Source of the DNA: CAZLFQ01 sp964625465 | GTDB taxonomy: Bacteria; Pseudomonadota; Alphaproteobacteria; Rickettsiales; Midichloriaceae | NCBI GenBank assembly: GCA_964625465.1 | Contig: CAZVFD010000017.1 | Location: forward strand, 1-27,052 | Direction: 5' to 3' | DNA length: 27,052 bases | Shown: positions 14,773 to 23,187 of the stretch, piece after piece | How positions within the stretch are numbered: the first letter of the stretch is position 1 | Layout: every line of letters starts with the position of its first letter | Notes under the pieces: generated by a model | The model's database searches: none | Told to the model about the DNA's origin: nothing | The model's input: only the letters and a program-made list of their open reading frames with translations | Position numbers and translations under genes: made by a program

Positions 14773-15524
14773 TGTCGATTCATACAAGAAGAACAGGTCT
14801 TATAGCTAAAAAAGTTGGGATGTCTCAAGTTTTTGACCAAAATGGTGCAGCTATGGCTGTAACATTGGTAGAAGCTAAAGGAAATTTTGTAGTTGGTTCA
14901 AAGACTACTGAGAAAGATGGTTACAATGCTGTTATCTTAGGTTTTGATGAAAGAAAGCCAAGCAGAACAACTAAGTCATTGAAAGGCACTTTCGCGAAAG
15001 CTTCTGTAACTCCTAAGAGTAAAATCAAAGAATTTAGAGTTTCTGATTCGGCTTTAGTAGAAGCTGGTCAAGAAATTTCAGTTGAACATTTTATCGTTGG
15101 TCAATGTGTTGACATTCAAGGCGTAAACATTGGTAAAGGCTTTGCTGGTGTAATGAAGAGACACAATTTCCGCGGGTTAGAGGCGTCACACGGTGTGTCA
15201 GTCAGCCATAGATCTCACGGTTCAACTGGTCAGAGACAAGATCCAGGTCGCGTTTTCAAAGGAAAGAAAATGGCGGGACATATGGGTACTGAAGTTGTCA
15301 CAATTCAGAACGTGAAAGTTGTACAAATTGATAATGAGTTAGGACTTATTGCTTTAGCCGGATCAGTTCCAGGTAAACCAGGGTCTTATTTATACTTATC
15401 AGATGCAGTTAAAGTTGCATTACCTATCAATGCACAATTCCCTGCTGCGCTAATCAAAACAGCTAAGGTTGAAGCTGCTCCTAAAGTAGCAGAACAACCT
15501 CAGCAAGAACAAACAGCTAATTAA
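14772..15524 (+). CDS. rplC: 50S ribosomal protein L3, with C-terminal extension
   Basis: A 250-residue early-assembly 23S-binding protein whose central finger reaches the peptidyl-transferase centre. RTGLIAKKVGMSQVF and SHGSTGQRQDPGRVFKGKKM are the diagnostic segments; the Gln that is methylated by PrmB in other bacteria is present in GQRQDPG. The last 25 or so residues (AAPKVAEQPQQEQTAN) go beyond the usual L3 end and are Ala, Gln and Glu-rich, probably disordered. Confidence 0.97.
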   Translation: MSIHTRRTGLIAKKVGMSQVFDQNGAAMAVTLVEAKGNFVVGSKTTEKDGYNAVILGFDERKPSRTTKSLKGTFAKASVTPKSKIKEFRVSDSALVEAGQEISVEHFIVGQCVDIQGVNIGKGFAGVMKRHNFRGLEASHGVSVSHRSHGSTGQRQDPGRVFKGKKMAGHMGTEVVTIQNVKVVQIDNELGLIALAGSVPGKPGSYLYLSDAVKVALPINAQFPAALIKTAKVEAAPKVAEQPQQEQTAN

Positions 15525-15535
15525 TAGAAATAGTC

Positions 15536-16156
15536 ATGCAAGTAGAAATTAGAAATTTAGATAATAAAGAGGCTGGCAAGACTGAACTCAACGCTGAGAT
15601 ATTCGGCCAAGAGTACAGATCTGATGTTTTAGCACGTGTTGTTCAGTGGCAAAGAGACAGAGCAAGATCTGGCTGTCATATGGTGAAAGATAGATCATTA
15701 GTTACTGCAACTACAAAGAAAATGTATAAGCAAAAAGGTACTGGTCAAGCTCGTCACGGGTCGTATAAAGCCCCAATTTTCGTGGGTGGTGGTACTGTAT
15801 TTGGTCCTGTAGTGAGATCACACGGTTACAGCTTAAATAAAAAGATAAGAAATTTAGGTTTAAAAGTAGCTTTATCGTTGAAACTAAAAGAGAAATCGTT
15901 TATAGTTCTCAGCAACGCGAAAGTAGAATCAGACAAGACATCTGATTTATCAAGGAAAATAAAGAACTTTGACAGCAAGTCGGTGTTAATTATTGATTCT
16001 ACCGTGGATGAAAAACTTAAACTTTCATCACGTAATCTAAAAGGTGTAGATGTGTTACCTGTTATGGGTTTGAATGTTTTAGATATCTTAAAACATGACA
16101 AATTGATGATGACAGTTGATGCGCTCAAAGAAGTTGAAAAGAGGTTAGCATGTTAG
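15536..16156 (+). CDS. rplD: 50S ribosomal protein L4
   Basis: A 206-residue protein lining the exit tunnel. QKGTGQARHGSYKAPIFVGG (61-80 approximately) is the conserved tunnel loop. In E. coli L4 represses its own operon; no matching leader structure is evident here because the S10 genes are internal to a larger operon. The gene overlaps rplW by seven bases, and its start has no clear Shine-Dalgarno. Confidence 0.97.
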   Translation: MQVEIRNLDNKEAGKTELNAEIFGQEYRSDVLARVVQWQRDRARSGCHMVKDRSLVTATTKKMYKQKGTGQARHGSYKAPIFVGGGTVFGPVVRSHGYSLNKKIRNLGLKVALSLKLKEKSFIVLSNAKVESDKTSDLSRKIKNFDSKSVLIIDSTVDEKLKLSSRNLKGVDVLPVMGLNVLDILKHDKLMMTVDALKEVEKRLAC

Positions 16157-16443
16157 ATGCAAAACTATATGATGTGATCGTTAGACCAATATTTACTGAA
16201 AAAGCTACAAGTATGGCTGATAAAGGTAAGTATTTGTTTGAAGTAAGTTCTTGTGCAGATAAGAAACTTGTAAAGCAAGCCGTTGAGAAAGTATTCGAAA
16301 CAGAAGTTTCTTCTGTCAATATACTTAATCGTAGAGGTAAGGCAAAAGTATTTAAGGGCACAAAAGGAAGAACAACTGGCTATAAGCAAGCCATTGTCAC
16401 TCTTAAAAAAGGAAAAACAATTGAAATTAGTGCTGGAGCATAA
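16150..16443 (+). CDS. rplW: 50S ribosomal protein L23
   Basis: A 97-residue protein at the tunnel exit, docking site for trigger factor and the signal-recognition particle. YDVIVRPIFTEKAT at the N-terminus and the basic loop GKAKVFKGTKGRTTGYKQA are typical. It starts inside the end of rplD, so the two are likely translationally coupled, and stops two bases before rplB. Confidence 0.97.
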   Translation: MLDAKLYDVIVRPIFTEKATSMADKGKYLFEVSSCADKKLVKQAVEKVFETEVSSVNILNRRGKAKVFKGTKGRTTGYKQAIVTLKKGKTIEISAGA

Positions 16444-16445
16444 CT

Positions 16446-17273
16446 ATGGCATTGAAAAGTTTTAGTCCAACAACTCCAGGCCAAAGACAACTTGTATTGA
16501 TTGATAGAAGTTCTTTGTGGAAAGGTGAGCCTGAGAAAAGCCTAGTAGCTGGTAAGAAGAAATCTGGTGGCAGAAACAACGCTGGAAGACTGACATCTTT
16601 TAGGAAAGGTGGTGGTCATAAGAAGAAGTACCGTGTTATTGATTTCTTGAGACAAAAAGATAATGTAACTGCAGTAGTTGAAAGGATTGAATACGATCCT
16701 AATCGTACAGCTTTCATTGCTTTAGTAAAGTATTCGGATGGTGAATTAGCATATATAATCGCTCCTCAAAAGTTAGCGGTTGGTGATAAGATCGAGTCTG
16801 GTGAGCAGGCAGATATTAAAGTTGGTAATTGCCTACCATTGAGAAGTATTCCAGTTGGTACAATAGTTCATAATATTGAGCTTAAACCTAGAGCAGGTGC
16901 ACAGCTTGCAAGGTCTGCTGGGGCATATGTCCAGTTAGTTGGTAAAGATGCTAGTATGGCACTTTTAAAACTTCGATCTGGTGAAGTAAGAATGGTTAGT
17001 GCTGAGTGCAGAGCTACAATTGGTTCTGTTTCAAATCCTGATCAGCAAAATACAATTATTGGTAAGGCTGGCCGTTCTAGATGGAAAGGCATTAGGCCTT
17101 CGGTGAGAGGTGTTGCGATGAACCCTATTGATCACCCACATGGTGGTGGTGAAGGTAAGACATCGGGTGGTAGACATCCGGTTACACCTTGGGGTAAATC
17201 AACAAAAGGTAAACGTACAAGAACTAATAAGCGTACATCTAAGCTTATAGTTCGTAGAAGGTATCAAAAGTAA
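16446..17273 (+). CDS. rplB: 50S ribosomal protein L2
   Basis: A 275-residue protein needed for subunit joining and peptidyl transferase activity. The essential C-terminal segment NPIDHPHGGGEGKTSGGRHP is complete, including His230 and His232 in the region equivalent to the catalytically important E. coli His229. The N-terminal ALKSFSPTTPGQR and the basic tail RTNKRTSKLIVRRR are standard. Confidence 0.98.
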   Translation: MALKSFSPTTPGQRQLVLIDRSSLWKGEPEKSLVAGKKKSGGRNNAGRLTSFRKGGGHKKKYRVIDFLRQKDNVTAVVERIEYDPNRTAFIALVKYSDGELAYIIAPQKLAVGDKIESGEQADIKVGNCLPLRSIPVGTIVHNIELKPRAGAQLARSAGAYVQLVGKDASMALLKLRSGEVRMVSAECRATIGSVSNPDQQNTIIGKAGRSRWKGIRPSVRGVAMNPIDHPHGGGEGKTSGGRHPVTPWGKSTKGKRTRTNKRTSKLIVRRRYQK

Positions 17274-17287
17274 AGTAGGAGATTAAG

Positions 17288-17566
17288 ATGGCAAGATCAG
17301 TATGGAAAGGCCCTTTTGTGGATGCGTCAGTAATTAAGCAGGTTGAGAAAGTTCAAGCTTCTAAGAAGTCTGCAGTAATTAAAATTACGTCTAGAAGGTC
17401 TACAATATTACCTCAGTTCGTAGGTTTAACTTTTGCAGTTTATAATGGTAAAGCATATTTGCCAGTGCAAGTGACCGAGATGATGGTAGGACATAAGTTT
17501 GGTGAGTTTTCCCCTACAAGGACTTTTAGAGGCCATGGAGCAAACAGAAAAGCAGTAAATGAGTAA
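17288..17566 (+). CDS. rpsS: 30S ribosomal protein S19
   Basis: A 92-residue head protein that contacts S13 and the A-site finger. MARSVWKGPFVD and the C-terminal HKFGEFSPTRTFRGHG are diagnostic. TAGGAG lies seven bases before ATG, one of the better ribosome-binding sites of the operon. Its 3' end overlaps rplV by eight bases. Confidence 0.98.
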   Translation: MARSVWKGPFVDASVIKQVEKVQASKKSAVIKITSRRSTILPQFVGLTFAVYNGKAYLPVQVTEMMVGHKFGEFSPTRTFRGHGANRKAVNE

Positions 17567-17924
17567 TACAATGAAAGCTAAAAATAACAACAAAGTGATT
17601 GCCAAAGGAACAGCCATCAAGGGTAGTGTTCAGAAGGTTAATCTTGTAGCTAATATGATTAAAGGAATGAAAGCTTTTGATGCATTGCTTCAGCTTAAGT
17701 TTAGCAATAAAAGAGCTGCAAAAGATATTTATCATATTTTGAATTCTGCAATTGCAAACGCTGAAAACAATCACAGTAGAGATATTGACAATTTATATGT
17801 TGATAGAATAACTGTTGGCAGAGCGTTTGTGTTAAGAAGATTCCATGCAAGAGGAAGAGGTAGAGCTTCAGGCATTAAAAAGCCTTTCAGCAATGTGACA
17901 ATTTATTTAGATGAGCAAAGGTAA
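17559..17924 (+). CDS. rplV: 50S ribosomal protein L22
   Basis: A 121-residue protein whose long hairpin lines the exit tunnel near the macrolide site. AIANAENNHSRDIDNLYVDRITVGRAFVLRR and the tip RFHARGRGRASGI are recognisable. Two starts are possible: ATG 17559, inside rpsS, or ATG 17571 (MKAKNNN). Neither has a clear ribosome-binding site; the upstream one is given because coupling to rpsS would explain initiation. Confidence 0.95.
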   Translation: MSNTMKAKNNNKVIAKGTAIKGSVQKVNLVANMIKGMKAFDALLQLKFSNKRAAKDIYHILNSAIANAENNHSRDIDNLYVDRITVGRAFVLRRFHARGRGRASGIKKPFSNVTIYLDEQR

Positions 17925-17927
17925 TTT

Positions 17928-18596
17928 ATGGGTCAGAAAGTTAGTCCAACGGGGTTAAGAGTAGGAATCGTTAGAACTTGGGATTCTGTTTGGTTCGCAA
18001 GTAAAGGTTACGCTGAAAAACTTCATCAAGATATTAAAATTAGGTCTTTGGTTCAAAGAACTTTACCAAATGCTGGCATCAGCAGAACGGTAATTAAAAG
18101 ACCAGCAAATAAAGTCACTGTAGAGATACATGCTGCTCGTCCAGGAATGGTTATTGGTAAAAAAGGCGGTGATATTGAGAAATTGAAGAAACAAGTTGAA
18201 CAGATTTCAGGCGCTGAAACAGCAATTAATATTGTCGAAGTTAAAAAGCCTGAGATTGACTCTAAACTTGTTGCGGAAAGCATTGCTCAGCAGTTAGAAA
18301 AAAGAATTGCGTTTAGAAAAGCTGCAAAAAGAGCTGTACAGACTGCAATGAGAATGGGTGCAAAAGGTATCAGAGTAAACGTTTCTGGCCGCTTAGGTGG
18401 AGCTGAAATTGCACGTATGGAATGGTATAGAGAAGGTCAAGTTCCATTACATACACTACGAGCTGATATTGATTATGGTACAGCTGAAGCCCATACAACG
18501 TATGGTTTGATAGGTGTTAAGGTTTGGATTTACAAAGGTGATGTGAAGCCTGAAGCAAAGCAAGTTGAGCAAAAAAATAAAGTAGTTAATGGGTAA
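17928..18596 (+). CDS. rpsC: 30S ribosomal protein S3
   Basis: A 222-residue protein at the mRNA entry tunnel with helicase activity together with S4. The KH domain motif GMVIGKKGGDIEKLK and the C-terminal domain GGAEIARMEWYREGQVPLHTLRADIDYG are complete. The last 20 residues (Lys, Glu and Gln-rich) are a variable tail. It begins three bases after rplV. Confidence 0.98.
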   Translation: MGQKVSPTGLRVGIVRTWDSVWFASKGYAEKLHQDIKIRSLVQRTLPNAGISRTVIKRPANKVTVEIHAARPGMVIGKKGGDIEKLKKQVEQISGAETAINIVEVKKPEIDSKLVAESIAQQLEKRIAFRKAAKRAVQTAMRMGAKGIRVNVSGRLGGAEIARMEWYREGQVPLHTLRADIDYGTAEAHTTYGLIGVKVWIYKGDVKPEAKQVEQKNKVVNG

Positions 18597-18601
18597 TTGA
18601 G

Positions 18602-19012
18602 ATGTTAGCGCCTAAAAAGACAAAATTTAGAAAAGCCTTTAAAGGTAGAATTCATGGAAATGCTAAAGGTGGTTTTTCTGTAGAATTCGGCTCATTTGGT
18701 TTGAAAGCATTAGAACCAGAAAGAGTTACTGCGAGACAGATTGAAGCTGCTCGTCGCTCTATTGCAAGATCAATGAAGAGATCAGGAAAGTTATGGATTA
18801 GAGTGTTCCCAGATATTCCTGTATCAAGAAAGCCTGCAGAGGTGAGGATGGGAAGTGGTAAAGGTAACCCTGAGTTTTTCGTATGCAGAGTAAAGCCAGG
18901 AAGAATTATGTTTGAGCTTGATGGTGTAGATGAAGCTGTAGCTAAAGAAGCTTTTGAAAAAGCAGCTGCTAAGTTACCAGTTAAGACAAAATTTGTTAAA
19001 AGGATTGATTAA
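18602..19012 (+). CDS. rplP: 50S ribosomal protein L16
   Basis: A 136-residue protein that helps position A-site tRNA. MLAPKKTKFRKAFKGR, the segment around RRSIARSMKRSGKLWIRVFP, and RMGSGKGNPEFFVCRVKPG are family signatures. Length is normal. The stop is followed by AAGG, which serves as the ribosome-binding site for rpmC. Confidence 0.98.
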   Translation: MLAPKKTKFRKAFKGRIHGNAKGGFSVEFGSFGLKALEPERVTARQIEAARRSIARSMKRSGKLWIRVFPDIPVSRKPAEVRMGSGKGNPEFFVCRVKPGRIMFELDGVDEAVAKEAFEKAAAKLPVKTKFVKRID

Positions 19013-19022
19013 GGTAATTGGT

Positions 19023-19223
19023 ATGAAAGCTGCGGATTTAAGAGTTAAAACTATTAACGAGTTGAATACAGAGTTGACAAAGCTTAAAAAAGAGGCTATG
19101 AATCTTCGTTTTCAAAAGGTTACTGGTGAATTGAAAAATTTTTCGAGAGTTAGATATATTAGAAGAGGAATTGCTCTAATTAAGACTCTTGTTAACCAGA
19201 AGAAAGTAAAAGGTGAGAAGTAA
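19023..19223 (+). CDS. rpmC: 50S ribosomal protein L29
   Basis: A 66-residue helical-hairpin protein near the tunnel exit. Start set at ATG 19023 (MKAADLRVKTINEL) because this gives the normal length and has AAGG upstream. The frame remains open further upstream into rplP, but an earlier start would add residues that no L29 has. LRFQKVTGEL and RVRYIRRGIALIKT are typical. Confidence 0.95.
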   Translation: MKAADLRVKTINELNTELTKLKKEAMNLRFQKVTGELKNFSRVRYIRRGIALIKTLVNQKKVKGEK

Positions 19224-19229
19224 TTAAGT

Positions 19230-19472
19230 ATGGCAAAAAAAGTTTTGAGTGGTGTAGTAATTAAAAACAGTGGCGATAAGACTGTGTCGGTCGAAGTCGT
19301 AAGATCTGTGAAGCACCCTAGGTATCACAAAATAGTTAAGAGAACAAAGAAGTATGCTGCTCACGATGAGTTAAATACATGCAAAGTTGGAGATAAAGTA
19401 GAGATTCAAGAGTCTCGCCCAATTTCTAAAAATAAGCGCTTTGTAGTTTTAACTTCAGCCAAAGCTGCATAG
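19230..19472 (+). CDS. rpsQ: 30S ribosomal protein S17
   Basis: An 80-residue OB-fold protein binding 16S helices 7 and 11. LSGVVIKNSGDKTVSVEVVR, HPRYHKIVKRTKKY and ISKNKRFVVL match the family. It lies six bases after rpmC; no strong ribosome-binding site is seen. Confidence 0.97.
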   Translation: MAKKVLSGVVIKNSGDKTVSVEVVRSVKHPRYHKIVKRTKKYAAHDELNTCKVGDKVEIQESRPISKNKRFVVLTSAKAA

Positions 19473-19485
19473 AGGAGAAATTAAT

Positions 19486-19851
19486 ATGGTACAAATGTTA
19501 ACAAAGTTAGACGTTGCTGACAATTCAGGCGCTAAAACTGTTAAGTGTGTTAAAGTGTTAGGCGGTTCATTCAGAACAATTGCGAATACTGGAGACATTA
19601 TTGTAGTGTCGATTCAAGATGCTATTCCTAAAGGAAAAGTTAAAAAAGGTGATGTTCACAGAGCTGTAATTGTTAGAACAAGAAAAGAACTTAAAAGAAA
19701 AGATGGTAGCTTCATAAAGTTTAATAAGAATGCTGTTGTTTTGATTGATAAGCAAGGTGAGCCAATTGGAACTCGTGTGTTCGGACCAGTTCCGAGAGAG
19801 TTGAGATCTCACTTTATGAGAATTATTTCGTTAGCTCCAGAGGTATTATAG
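19486..19851 (+). CDS. rplN: 50S ribosomal protein L14
   Basis: A 121-residue protein at the subunit interface, the binding site of the silencing factor RsfS. LDVADNSGAKTVKCVKVLGG, the central SIQDAIPKGKVKKGDVHRAV, and GTRVFGPVPRELR are diagnostic. GAGGAG stands eight bases before ATG, one of the strongest translation starts in the spc part. Confidence 0.98.
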   Translation: MVQMLTKLDVADNSGAKTVKCVKVLGGSFRTIANTGDIIVVSIQDAIPKGKVKKGDVHRAVIVRTRKELKRKDGSFIKFNKNAVVLIDKQGEPIGTRVFGPVPRELRSHFMRIISLAPEVL

Positions 19852-19853
19852 TT

Positions 19854-20189
19854 ATGTCGCAAAATAAAGTAAAAATTAGAAAAGGAGACAATGTAATCGT
19901 TCTTACTGGAAAAGATAAAGGTAAGAAAGGTCAGGTTGCAAAAGTTATAACAGCTGAAAGAAAATTGGTTGTTGGTGGTATCAATGTTGTTAAAAGACAT
20001 ACTAAACCTTCTAGAACAAATCCTAACGGTGGAATTGTTTCTAAAGAAATGCCAATTGCAGTTTCAAATGTAGCCATATTAGATCCAAAAACAGACCAAC
20101 CGACAAGAGTCGGCTTTAAAGTTTTGGCAGATGGAAAGAAAGTTAGAATCGCCAAAAAGTCTGGCGAAGTAATTGATAATGTGAAGTAG
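19854..20189 (+). CDS. rplX: 50S ribosomal protein L24
   Basis: A 111-residue KOW-domain protein that initiates 50S assembly. KIRKGDNVIVLTGKDKGKKGQV is the KOW motif region (about 7-28); GGINVVKRHTKPSRTNPNGGI follows as usual. Slightly longer than the E. coli protein, typical of alphaproteobacteria. It begins two bases after rplN. Confidence 0.97.
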   Translation: MSQNKVKIRKGDNVIVLTGKDKGKKGQVAKVITAERKLVVGGINVVKRHTKPSRTNPNGGIVSKEMPIAVSNVAILDPKTDQPTRVGFKVLADGKKVRIAKKSGEVIDNVK

Positions 20190-20191
20190 TT

Positions 20192-20734
20192 ATGAAAAGT
20201 AGATTACAGGATTTATACGAGAAAAAAATAGTAGATAACCTCTCCAAGAAGTTTGGTTATAAAAATAAACTTGCTGTTCCTAAGCTAAAGCAGATCGTAA
20301 TTACTATGACTGTTAAAGAAGCGGCATCTGATAGCAAAGCTATTGATAGAGTTGCTGATGAGCTGTTTGCAATTACTGGTCAAAAACCGGTTGTTACTAA
20401 AGCAAAAAAAGCGATTGCGACTTTCAAAATTAGAGAAGGTATGCCTCTAGGACTTAAAGTCACGCTAAGAAAGCATATGATGTATCACTTCTTAGATCGT
20501 TTTGTTAATATCGCTTTGCCAATGGTTAAAGACTTTAGAGGTCTTAGCCCAAAGCAATTTGACAAAAAAGGCAATTATTCGATGGGTCTTAAAGAACATG
20601 TGATCTTCCCTGAAGTAAACTCAGAAAAAGTTGACAGAAATCAAGGAATGAATATTGTGTTCGTGACATCTGCAAATACTAACGAAGAAGGTTTGGCTCT
20701 CTTAAAAGAGTTTAACTTCCCTTTTAATCAATAA
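20192..20734 (+). CDS. rplE: 50S ribosomal protein L5
   Basis: A 180-residue protein of the central protuberance that binds 5S rRNA. LTGQKPVVTKAKKAIATFKIREGMPLG-like segment (ITGQKPV... KIREGMPLGLKVTLR) and the YSMGLKEHVIFPEV block are conserved. Length is normal. Its cognate 5S rRNA gene is also in this window, but not linked. Confidence 0.98.
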   Translation: MKSRLQDLYEKKIVDNLSKKFGYKNKLAVPKLKQIVITMTVKEAASDSKAIDRVADELFAITGQKPVVTKAKKAIATFKIREGMPLGLKVTLRKHMMYHFLDRFVNIALPMVKDFRGLSPKQFDKKGNYSMGLKEHVIFPEVNSEKVDRNQGMNIVFVTSANTNEEGLALLKEFNFPFNQ

Positions 20735-20747
20735 CTTGTAATAAGAT

Positions 20748-21053
20748 ATGGCAAAAAAAAGTTCAGTAGAAAAAAACAATAGAAGAAAGAGAATGGTAGC
20801 TCGTGATATGCAGAAGCGTAAAGTGCTTAAAGATATCATTATGAATAAATCCATCCCTCTTGATGAGAGATTTGCAGCGCAGCTAAAGCTTGCTAAAATG
20901 CCAAGAAACGGCGCGGCAGTTAGAGTTAGAAATCGTTGTGAGTTAACTGGAAGAGCAAGAGGCTTCTTCAGAAAATTCAAAGTTTCAAGGATTTGTATAA
21001 GATATTTGGCTGGTAGAGGTTTACTACCAGGCGTAACAAAATCAAGTTGGTAA
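20748..21053 (+). CDS. rpsN: 30S ribosomal protein S14 (long, zinc-independent form)
   Basis: A 101-residue S14 of the long type. The two CxxC pairs of the short zinc form are absent; RNRCELTGRARGFFRKF and LPGVTKSSW mark the C-terminal core. It is located between rplE and rpsH, the standard place. Confidence 0.98.
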   Translation: MAKKSSVEKNNRRKRMVARDMQKRKVLKDIIMNKSIPLDERFAAQLKLAKMPRNGAAVRVRNRCELTGRARGFFRKFKVSRICIRYLAGRGLLPGVTKSSW

Positions 21054-21059
21054 TTTACT

Positions 21060-21458
21060 ATGTCATTAACAGATAGAATAGCAGACGCGTTTGCACGAAT
21101 TAAAAATGCACAGAGAGCAGGGCATGGTTATGTTGTTGTCCCTTCTTCTAATCTTGTAAAAGCGGTTGTAGATGTGCTTGTAAGAGAAGGTTACGTTGAG
21201 GCAAGTGAAGAGCTTGCTCATACAAACGGAGCTAAGTTTTTAAAAATTGATTTGAAATATCATGAAGCGATGCCTGTTATCAATCACTTAGGAAGAATTT
21301 CTAAGTCTGGTCGCAGAGTTTTTAGTGGTGTTAAAACAATGCCAAAGGCACAGGGTGGTTTAGGCATTCTTATTTTTACAACACCTCAGGGTGTATTTTC
21401 AGATCATGAAGCTAAAGCAAGAAATTTAGGCGGTGAATTAATTGGTGAATGTTGGTAA
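21060..21458 (+). CDS. rpsH: 30S ribosomal protein S8
   Basis: A 132-residue protein central to 30S platform assembly; in E. coli it also represses the spc operon. DRIADAFARIKNAQRAG at the start, ISKSGRRVFSG and GLGILIFTTPQGV near the end are typical. No obvious copy of the 16S helix 21 target is noted in the nearby mRNA, but this was not searched by folding. Confidence 0.98.
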   Translation: MSLTDRIADAFARIKNAQRAGHGYVVVPSSNLVKAVVDVLVREGYVEASEELAHTNGAKFLKIDLKYHEAMPVINHLGRISKSGRRVFSGVKTMPKAQGGLGILIFTTPQGVFSDHEAKARNLGGELIGECW

Positions 21459-21470
21459 TAAGAGATTAAA

Positions 21471-22004
21471 ATGGCTAAAATTAAAAAGCTTCCAGTAGCA
21501 ATAAAAAAAGATGTTAAAGTTTCCCTCGCAGATAATGTTTTAGCAGTATCTGGCGCGAAAGGTAACCTTCAACTTAAAGTTCCTTCAGAGGTATCTGTGG
21601 AAGTCAAAGGCGAGATCATTGAATTTTTCACAACAAGTTCAGCAGCAAATGCAAAAGCTCTTTGCGGCTTAAATAGAAAACTTGCTGCAAATATGATCCT
21701 AGGTGTATCAGAAGGATTTAGAGTAGTTCTTGAATTGACCGGAGTTGGTTTCAAAGCTGAGACCGATGGAAAACTTTTAAGATTAACCCTTGGTTTTAGT
21801 CACGATATAGTGTATGAAATTCCTGCGGGTGTTTCAATTAAGTGTCTCAAACCTACGCAATTAGAAATAACTGGTTCTGATAAACAGCTAGTAGGTCAAG
21901 TTGCATCTAATATTAGAGGGCTAAGAAGACCTGAGCCTTATAAAGGAAAAGGTATTAAGTACGAAGGTGAAGCAATTCGCCGTAAAGAAGGTAAAAAGAA
22001 ATAG
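21471..22004 (+). CDS. rplF: 50S ribosomal protein L6
   Basis: A 177-residue two-domain protein near the sarcin-ricin loop and factor-binding site. LELTGVGFKAETDGKLL and the C-terminal RRPEPYKGKGIKYEGEAIRRKEGKKK are conserved hallmarks. Length is normal, and the C-terminal lysines are intact. Confidence 0.98.
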   Translation: MAKIKKLPVAIKKDVKVSLADNVLAVSGAKGNLQLKVPSEVSVEVKGEIIEFFTTSSAANAKALCGLNRKLAANMILGVSEGFRVVLELTGVGFKAETDGKLLRLTLGFSHDIVYEIPAGVSIKCLKPTQLEITGSDKQLVGQVASNIRGLRRPEPYKGKGIKYEGEAIRRKEGKKK

Positions 22005-22014
22005 TTAGGTTTTT

Positions 22015-22368
22015 ATGTATAGTGATAATTTTGATAGAAGAAAGCAGAGAGTTAGGAGAGCCCTTAAGAAAAAATCTTTTGGCAAGCTAAGGCTAACAGT
22101 ATATAGATCTAATCAGCATATATATGCTCAGATTATTGATGATCTTAAAGCTGTGACAGTTGTATCTGCATCTACGAAAGAGAAAGATTTCTCTAAGAAA
22201 ATTAAATCTTCTACAATAGCAGCTGCTGAAGAAGTAGGAAAGTTGATTGCCGAAAGAGCGCTAAAAGAAAAAGCAAAAGATGTAGTTTTCGACCGTGGTG
22301 GATACTTATTCCATGGTAGAGTTAAGGCAGTAGCTGAAGCTGCAAGAAAAGCTGGTTTGAAATTTTAA
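22015..22368 (+). CDS. rplR: 50S ribosomal protein L18
   Basis: A 117-residue 5S rRNA-binding protein that works with L5 in building the central protuberance. RRKQRVRRALKK at the N-terminus binds 5S; RLTVYRSNQHIYAQIIDD-like (LRLTVYRSNQHIYAQ) and FDRGGYLFHGRVKAVAEAAR are typical. TAGG precedes the start. Confidence 0.98.
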   Translation: MYSDNFDRRKQRVRRALKKKSFGKLRLTVYRSNQHIYAQIIDDLKAVTVVSASTKEKDFSKKIKSSTIAAAEEVGKLIAERALKEKAKDVVFDRGGYLFHGRVKAVAEAARKAGLKF

Positions 22369-22377
22369 AGGTTATAC

Positions 22378-22962
22378 ATGTCTGAAAATTTAGAAATTTA
22401 TAAAAAAATAGTTGATGTTGCTAGAACTACCAAAGTTGTGAAAGGCGGTAGAAGATTCAGCTTCGGTGTTATAGTAGTTACTGGTGACAGAAAAGGCAGA
22501 ATTGGTGTTGGACTAGGAAAAGCAGCTGAAGTTATGGATGCGAACGAAAAAGCAACCAACGAAGCTAAAAGAAATATGATCAAAGTTCCATTGAGAGATG
22601 GCAGAACACTTCATCATGATGTAATCGGTAGATTTGGAGCTGGTAGAGTTATTATGAGATCTGCTCCAGCTGGTACTGGTATCATTGCTGGTGGTGCGGT
22701 TAGAGCGGTTTGTGAAGCTTTGGGAATCAAGGACGTTGTTGCTAAATCTATTGGTTCTACAAATCCTCATAACTTGATTAAAGCTACATTGAATGCCCTA
22801 ACACTTACAAGATCTCCGAGATTTACAGCTGAGAAGCGTGGTAAAAAGGTTGGAGAAATAGTAGGCAGAAGAGAAAAAGTTGCTGTAGGCAGCGACGTTG
22901 AAGTTGCAGAGCAAAATGTTGTTGCGACCAAAAAGAAAGTTGTAAAGAAAGATAAGAAGTAG
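22378..22962 (+). CDS. rpsE: 30S ribosomal protein S5, with lysine-rich tail
   Basis: A 194-residue protein important for translational accuracy and mRNA entry. KVVKGGRRFSFGVIVVTGD and GTGIIAGGAVRAVCEALGI are standard. The final 25 residues (VVATKKKVVKKDKK) are lysine-rich and variable. Its gene is nine bases from rpmD. Confidence 0.98.
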   Translation: MSENLEIYKKIVDVARTTKVVKGGRRFSFGVIVVTGDRKGRIGVGLGKAAEVMDANEKATNEAKRNMIKVPLRDGRTLHHDVIGRFGAGRVIMRSAPAGTGIIAGGAVRAVCEALGIKDVVAKSIGSTNPHNLIKATLNALTLTRSPRFTAEKRGKKVGEIVGRREKVAVGSDVEVAEQNVVATKKKVVKKDKK

Positions 22963-22970
22963 TAGGAATC

Positions 22971-23180
22971 ATGGCAAAAGAAGTTAAAAAAGCTCCAAAA
23001 GCATCAGGTAAAATTAAGTTTTACCAATTTGCAAGTTCTGCTGGCAAGATTAAGGCGCAAAAGCAAACTTTAGTTGGTATGGGTCTTGGTAAGTTGCACA
23101 GTACTTCAGAATTGGAAGATACTCCTTCAGTAAGAGGAATGGCTGCAAAAGTAAGACATTTAGTTAGAGAAGTTAAGTAG
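22971..23180 (+). CDS. rpmD: 50S ribosomal protein L30
   Basis: A 69-residue protein; L30 is usually about 60. The core runs from about residue 15 (KIKFYQFASSAGKIKAQKQ) to the end (GMAAKVRHLVREV). The first dozen residues (AKEVKKAPKASG) are an added basic stretch. L30 is often missing from reduced genomes, so its retention in the standard place is informative. Confidence 0.96.
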   Translation: MAKEVKKAPKASGKIKFYQFASSAGKIKAQKQTLVGMGLGKLHSTSELEDTPSVRGMAAKVRHLVREVK

Positions 23181-23187
23181 GTAAAGC

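Noticed and set aside
18954..19022. Longer L29 starting inside rplP
   Set aside because: Extra N-terminus overlaps rplP and is not found in the family; ATG 19023 has AAGG upstream and gives normal length.
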